In this document: positions 6,516-8,984 of the stretch, in pieces
Layout: every line of letters begins with the position of its first letter
Position numbering within the stretch: position 1 is the first letter of the stretch
The notes under the pieces: model-generated
Told to the model about the DNA's origin: nothing
The model's database searches: none
Seen by the model: the letters and a program-made list of their open reading frames with translations, nothing else
NCBI GenBank assembly: GCA_031255275.1
Contig: JAIRSV010000140.1
Coordinates: forward strand, 1 to 8,984
Direction: 5' to 3'
DNA from: Proteiniphilum sp.
GTDB taxonomy: Bacteria > Bacteroidota > Bacteroidia > Bacteroidales > Dysgonomonadaceae
DNA: 8,984 nt
Made by a program: the position numbers and the translations under genes

Positions 6516-8672
6516 ATGAAAGTTTACAGAACGAACGAAATCAGAACCATTGCCATCACAGGCAATGCAGGCTCAGGTAAGACCACACTCGCAGAAGCCA
6601 TGCTCTTCGAGTGTGGTCTCATAAAACGGCGCGGAACGATCGAAGGAAAAAATACCGTATGCGATTATTTTCCCGTAGAAAAAGAATATGGATACTCCGT
6701 CTTCTCCACCGTTTTCTCATACGAATGGAAAGAGAAACTGATGAATTTCATCGACTGTCCCGGATCAGACGACTTCGCCGGAGGAATTGTCTCCGCCCTC
6801 AACGTCGCAGACATGGCGCTGATGCTGATCGACGCCACCAGCGGAGTAGAAGTCGGCACCGTCAACCAGTTTCGCTATGTGGATGATCTGAACAAGCCAC
6901 TCGTCCTCCTCATGAATCAGATGGATCACGAAAAGGCAGACTACGACAACACCCTCGCAAGCCTGAAGGAACAGTACGGCAACAAAGTCGTACCGGTACA
7001 GTACAGCATCGGCAGCGGCAACACCTTCGACGGAATTGTAGACGTACTGAAGCAAAAACTGTATAAATGGAAACCGGGTGCCGCAGCACCCGACGTACTG
7101 GACATTCCCGACAGCGAACGAGAAAAAGCCGGCGAATATTATCAGACACTGCTCGAAGCCGCCGCCGAAAACGACGAGGGACTGATGGAAAAATACTTCG
7201 ACCAGGGCTCGCTCACCGAAGAAGAGATGCGCGACGGCATCCACAAGGGAATGATCAGCCGCAGCCTCTTCCCGCTCTTCTGCGCATCAGCCGGAAAAAA
7301 CATGGCAGTACACCGCATCATGAACTTCCTGAGCATGGTAGCCCCCTCACCCGCCGACATGCCCGCACCGCTCAACAGCGAAGGGAAAGAGGTGAACCCC
7401 GACGCATCGGCGCCCGCAAGCCTCTTTTTCTTCAAGACGACCGTAGAACCGCATATCGGCGAAGTCTCCTACTTCAAAGTAATGTCGGGATCCGTGAAGG
7501 AAGGCTGTGACCTCGTCAATGCCGACCGGGGTTCAAAAGAACGCCTTGTCCAGCTCTATACCGTAGCCGGGCAGATCCGCAATAAAGTGGAAGAGCTGCA
7601 CGCCGGCAGCATCGGAGCCGCCGTGAAGCTGAAAGACGTACGCACCGGAAATACGCTCAACGTCAAAGAGATCGAAAACCGATTTGACTTCATCCGCTAT
7701 CCCGAACCCCGCTATCGCCGGGCAATCAGAGCGGTCAGCGAATCAAACTCCGAAAAGTTGAGCGAAGCGCTCACCCGCATGAAAGAGGAAGATCCCACCT
7801 GGCTGGTAGAAAACTCCAAAGAGTTGAAACAGATCATCGTTTCGGGACAGGGCGAGTTTCACCTGCGGACATTGAAATGGCGGCTGGAAAACAACGACAA
7901 AATCGAAATCGAATTTCTGGAACCCAAGATCCCCTACCGCGAAACCATTACGAAGGCGGCACGCGCCGATTACCGGCACAAAAAACAGTCAGGCGGCGCC
8001 GGTCAGTTTGGAGAGGTACATCTCATCGTGGAACCCTATTCCGAGGGAATGCCCGTGCCGGAAGTATACCGCTTCAACAACCAGGAATACAAGGTACAGA
8101 ACCGCGACACGCAGGAAATCAACCTGGACTGGGGCGGCAAGCTGATATTCGTAAACAGCATCGTGGGAGGCGCCATCGACGCCCGTTTCCTGCCGGCCAT
8201 CCTGAAAGGGATCATGGCGCGGATGGAGCAGGGACCCCTCACCGGATCGTATGCTCGCGATGTGCGCGTTGTCGTGTACGACGGCAAGATGCATACCGTG
8301 GATTCCAATGAAATATCTTTTATGCTTGCAGGACGCAACGCATTCAGCACCGCCTTCAAAAACGCAGGTCCCAAGATCCTTGAGCCGGTTTACGACGTAA
8401 CAGTCTCCGTCCCGGGTGAATATATGGGCGATGTGATGAGCGATCTGCAGGGACGCCGTGCCATGATCATGGGCATGGAAAGCGTGAAAGGTTTCGAAAA
8501 ACTGAAAGCTAAAGTGCCTCTGAAAGAGATGAGTACTTATTCTACCTCGCTGAGTTCGATTTCCGGAGGAAGAGCTTCTTTCACCATGAAGTTTTCCGGC
8601 TATGAACTGGTTCCTTCCGATGTACAGGAAAAACTGCTGAAAGCTTACGAAGCGCAGGAGAAGGAAGATTGA
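6516..8672 (+). CDS. fusA2: Elongation factor G paralogue (EF-G2 type) with degenerate GTPase motifs
   Basis: A 718-residue translation factor with the full EF-G layout: G domain (about 1-280), domain II (about 300-395), domain III (about 400-475), domain IV (about 476-620) and domain V (about 625-700). The P-loop is intact (GNAGSGKT, 16-23). Other GTPase motifs are changed. Switch II reads DCPGS (80-84) where EF-G has DTPGH, so the catalytic His is Ser84. The base-recognition motif is NQMD (134-137) instead of NKMD. The switch I RGIT motif is replaced by EYGYS (57-61). Domain IV keeps RHKKQSGGAGQFG and a His at the tip (His593 in GKMHTVDSNE), so ribosomal translocation seems preserved. It has about 25-30 extra residues around 512-541 compared with E. 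coli EF-G. The B. thetaiotaomicron EF-G2 is reported to lack GTPase activity and to be induced during carbon starvation; similar behaviour here is inferred. A ribosome-protection protein is less likely. Confidence 0.9.
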   Translation: MKVYRTNEIRTIAITGNAGSGKTTLAEAMLFECGLIKRRGTIEGKNTVCDYFPVEKEYGYSVFSTVFSYEWKEKLMNFIDCPGSDDFAGGIVSALNVADMALMLIDATSGVEVGTVNQFRYVDDLNKPLVLLMNQMDHEKADYDNTLASLKEQYGNKVVPVQYSIGSGNTFDGIVDVLKQKLYKWKPGAAAPDVLDIPDSEREKAGEYYQTLLEAAAENDEGLMEKYFDQGSLTEEEMRDGIHKGMISRSLFPLFCASAGKNMAVHRIMNFLSMVAPSPADMPAPLNSEGKEVNPDASAPASLFFFKTTVEPHIGEVSYFKVMSGSVKEGCDLVNADRGSKERLVQLYTVAGQIRNKVEELHAGSIGAAVKLKDVRTGNTLNVKEIENRFDFIRYPEPRYRRAIRAVSESNSEKLSEALTRMKEEDPTWLVENSKELKQIIVSGQGEFHLRTLKWRLENNDKIEIEFLEPKIPYRETITKAARADYRHKKQSGGAGQFGEVHLIVEPYSEGMPVPEVYRFNNQEYKVQNRDTQEINLDWGGKLIFVNSIVGGAIDARFLPAILKGIMARMEQGPLTGSYARDVRVVVYDGKMHTVDSNEISFMLAGRNAFSTAFKNAGPKILEPVYDVTVSVPGEYMGDVMSDLQGRRAMIMGMESVKGFEKLKAKVPLKEMSTYSTSLSSISGGRASFTMKFSGYELVPSDVQEKLLKAYEAQEKED

Positions 8673-8724
8673 TAATTGTCATAGTACTTTCTTAATAACA
8701 GGGGCGACCGTTTTGGCCACGAGT

Positions 8725-8752
8725 GGTCGGAAGAAATTCCGGCCCCGTTTTC
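8725..8752 (+). terminator. Terminator after the EF-G2-like gene
   Basis: GGTCGGAA (8725-8732) pairs with TTCCGGCC (8737-8744) around a GAAA tetraloop, with one G-U pair, followed by CCGTTTTCT. An outer GGGGC/GCCCC pairing (8701-8705 with 8742-8746) and an inner GGCCAC/GTGGTC pairing offer competing folds. It begins 52 bases past the stop codon. Confidence 0.75.
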
Positions 8753-8762
8753 TATGTTTAAT

Positions 8763-8794
8763 GATACAGGAGAATACTGTTTCCTATATGTATC
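8763..8794. repeat. Imperfect inverted repeat between EF-G2 terminator and the partial transposase gene
   Basis: GATACA (8763-8768) and TGTATC (8789-8794) are perfect inverted arms, with AGGA and TCCT (8768-8771, 8782-8785) extending the pairing across a bulge. It could be part of an insertion sequence end or an operator. The other end of the element is outside the window, so this cannot be decided. Confidence 0.35.
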
Positions 8795-8812
8795 CGCCAG
8801 CTTAATTTTAAT

Positions 8813-8820
8813 TATCTTTG
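8813..8820 (+). promoter_or_regulatory. -7 element of the partial right-edge gene
   Basis: TATCTTTG is an exact TAnnTTTG match, 21 bases before the ATG at 8842. No TTTG stands at the -33 distance, which would suit the weak expression usual for transposase genes. Confidence 0.5.
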
Positions 8821-8841
8821 TGGAGTGATAATCAAATTATT

Positions 8842-8984
8842 ATGTCAATATTTAAGGGACACAGAATAGATATAAAGCAATTATTGGGAGTTATTCCCGA
8901 AGCCCTGTTAAGTCATCTTTCAGAAACCACAAAAGTCGACTACTACACAAAGGTCTTGCATGGCAGAAAGCTGTTTTACCTTTT
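8842..8984 (+). CDS. Probable IS4-family-like transposase, N-terminus only
   Basis: The frame opens with ATG at 8842 after an A/T-rich leader and stays open for 47 codons to the window edge. The residues (MSIFKGHRIDIKQLL, then IPEALLSHL, TTKVDYYTKVLHGRKLFYL) resemble from memory the N-terminal helical region of IS4-type transposases found in many copies in Bacteroides and Parabacteroides. The DDE catalytic residues, expected further along, are not in the window, so identity and intactness cannot be confirmed. If correct, the left end of an insertion sequence lies between about 8753 and 8841, directly after the EF-G2 terminator. Confidence 0.5.
   Translation, partial: MSIFKGHRIDIKQLLGVIPEALLSHLSETTKVDYYTKVLHGRKLFYL

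Noticed and set aside
6765..7244. A 159-codon minus-strand frame inside the EF-G2-like gene
   Set aside because: It is antisense to conserved EF-G sequence and has no family resemblance or promoter.

Overview
The window reads as chromosomal DNA from a member of the Bacteroidales (Bacteroidota), probably a gut-type Bacteroides/Parabacteroides relative. The evidence is the promoter style: several genes are preceded by the phylum's TAnnTTTG -7 element, two of them with a TTTG -33 element exactly 19 bases upstream. Starts are preceded by A/T-rich sequence rather than strong Shine-Dalgarno motifs. The protein families fit as well: a DUF4369-type TlpA thioredoxin, a DUF6600-like tryptophan-rich lipoprotein and a Bacteroides-type second EF-G. 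The genus is not determined.

Left part, minus strand (1-2734): a secreted TlpA/ResA-like thiol-disulfide oxidoreductase is cut by the left edge just after its CGPC active site and has its own promoter. Beyond a terminator-like hairpin lies a predicted lipoprotein with a Trp/Tyr/Gly-rich core and a Ser/Arg-rich tail of about 210 residues.

Middle (2735-3488): a roughly 750-base region without a convincing gene. It carries two neighbouring but unrelated tandem arrays, both with a 21-base unit. The second array contains ACTTTAAAGT-type palindromes repeated every 21 bases, about two turns of DNA. One reading frame stays open through both arrays, but its coding status is doubtful.

Right part, plus strand (3489-8752): an HD-domain hydrolase, a MarC-family membrane protein with a textbook promoter, enolase (eno) with a strong terminator, then a divergent elongation factor G. 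These genes appear to be separately transcribed. The EF-G keeps its P-loop but lacks the catalytic switch II histidine, has NQMD in place of NKMD, and has lost the RGIT switch I motif. This matches the Bacteroides EF-G2 type, reported in B. thetaiotaomicron to support translation without GTP hydrolysis. Its upstream region holds three copies of an 8-base element in alternating orientation and a separate palindrome. After its terminator the right edge cuts into the start of a probable IS4-family-like transposase.

No tRNA, rRNA or CRISPR array was recognised. The two points most worth attention are the GTPase-degenerate EF-G2 and the double 21-base repeat arrays.
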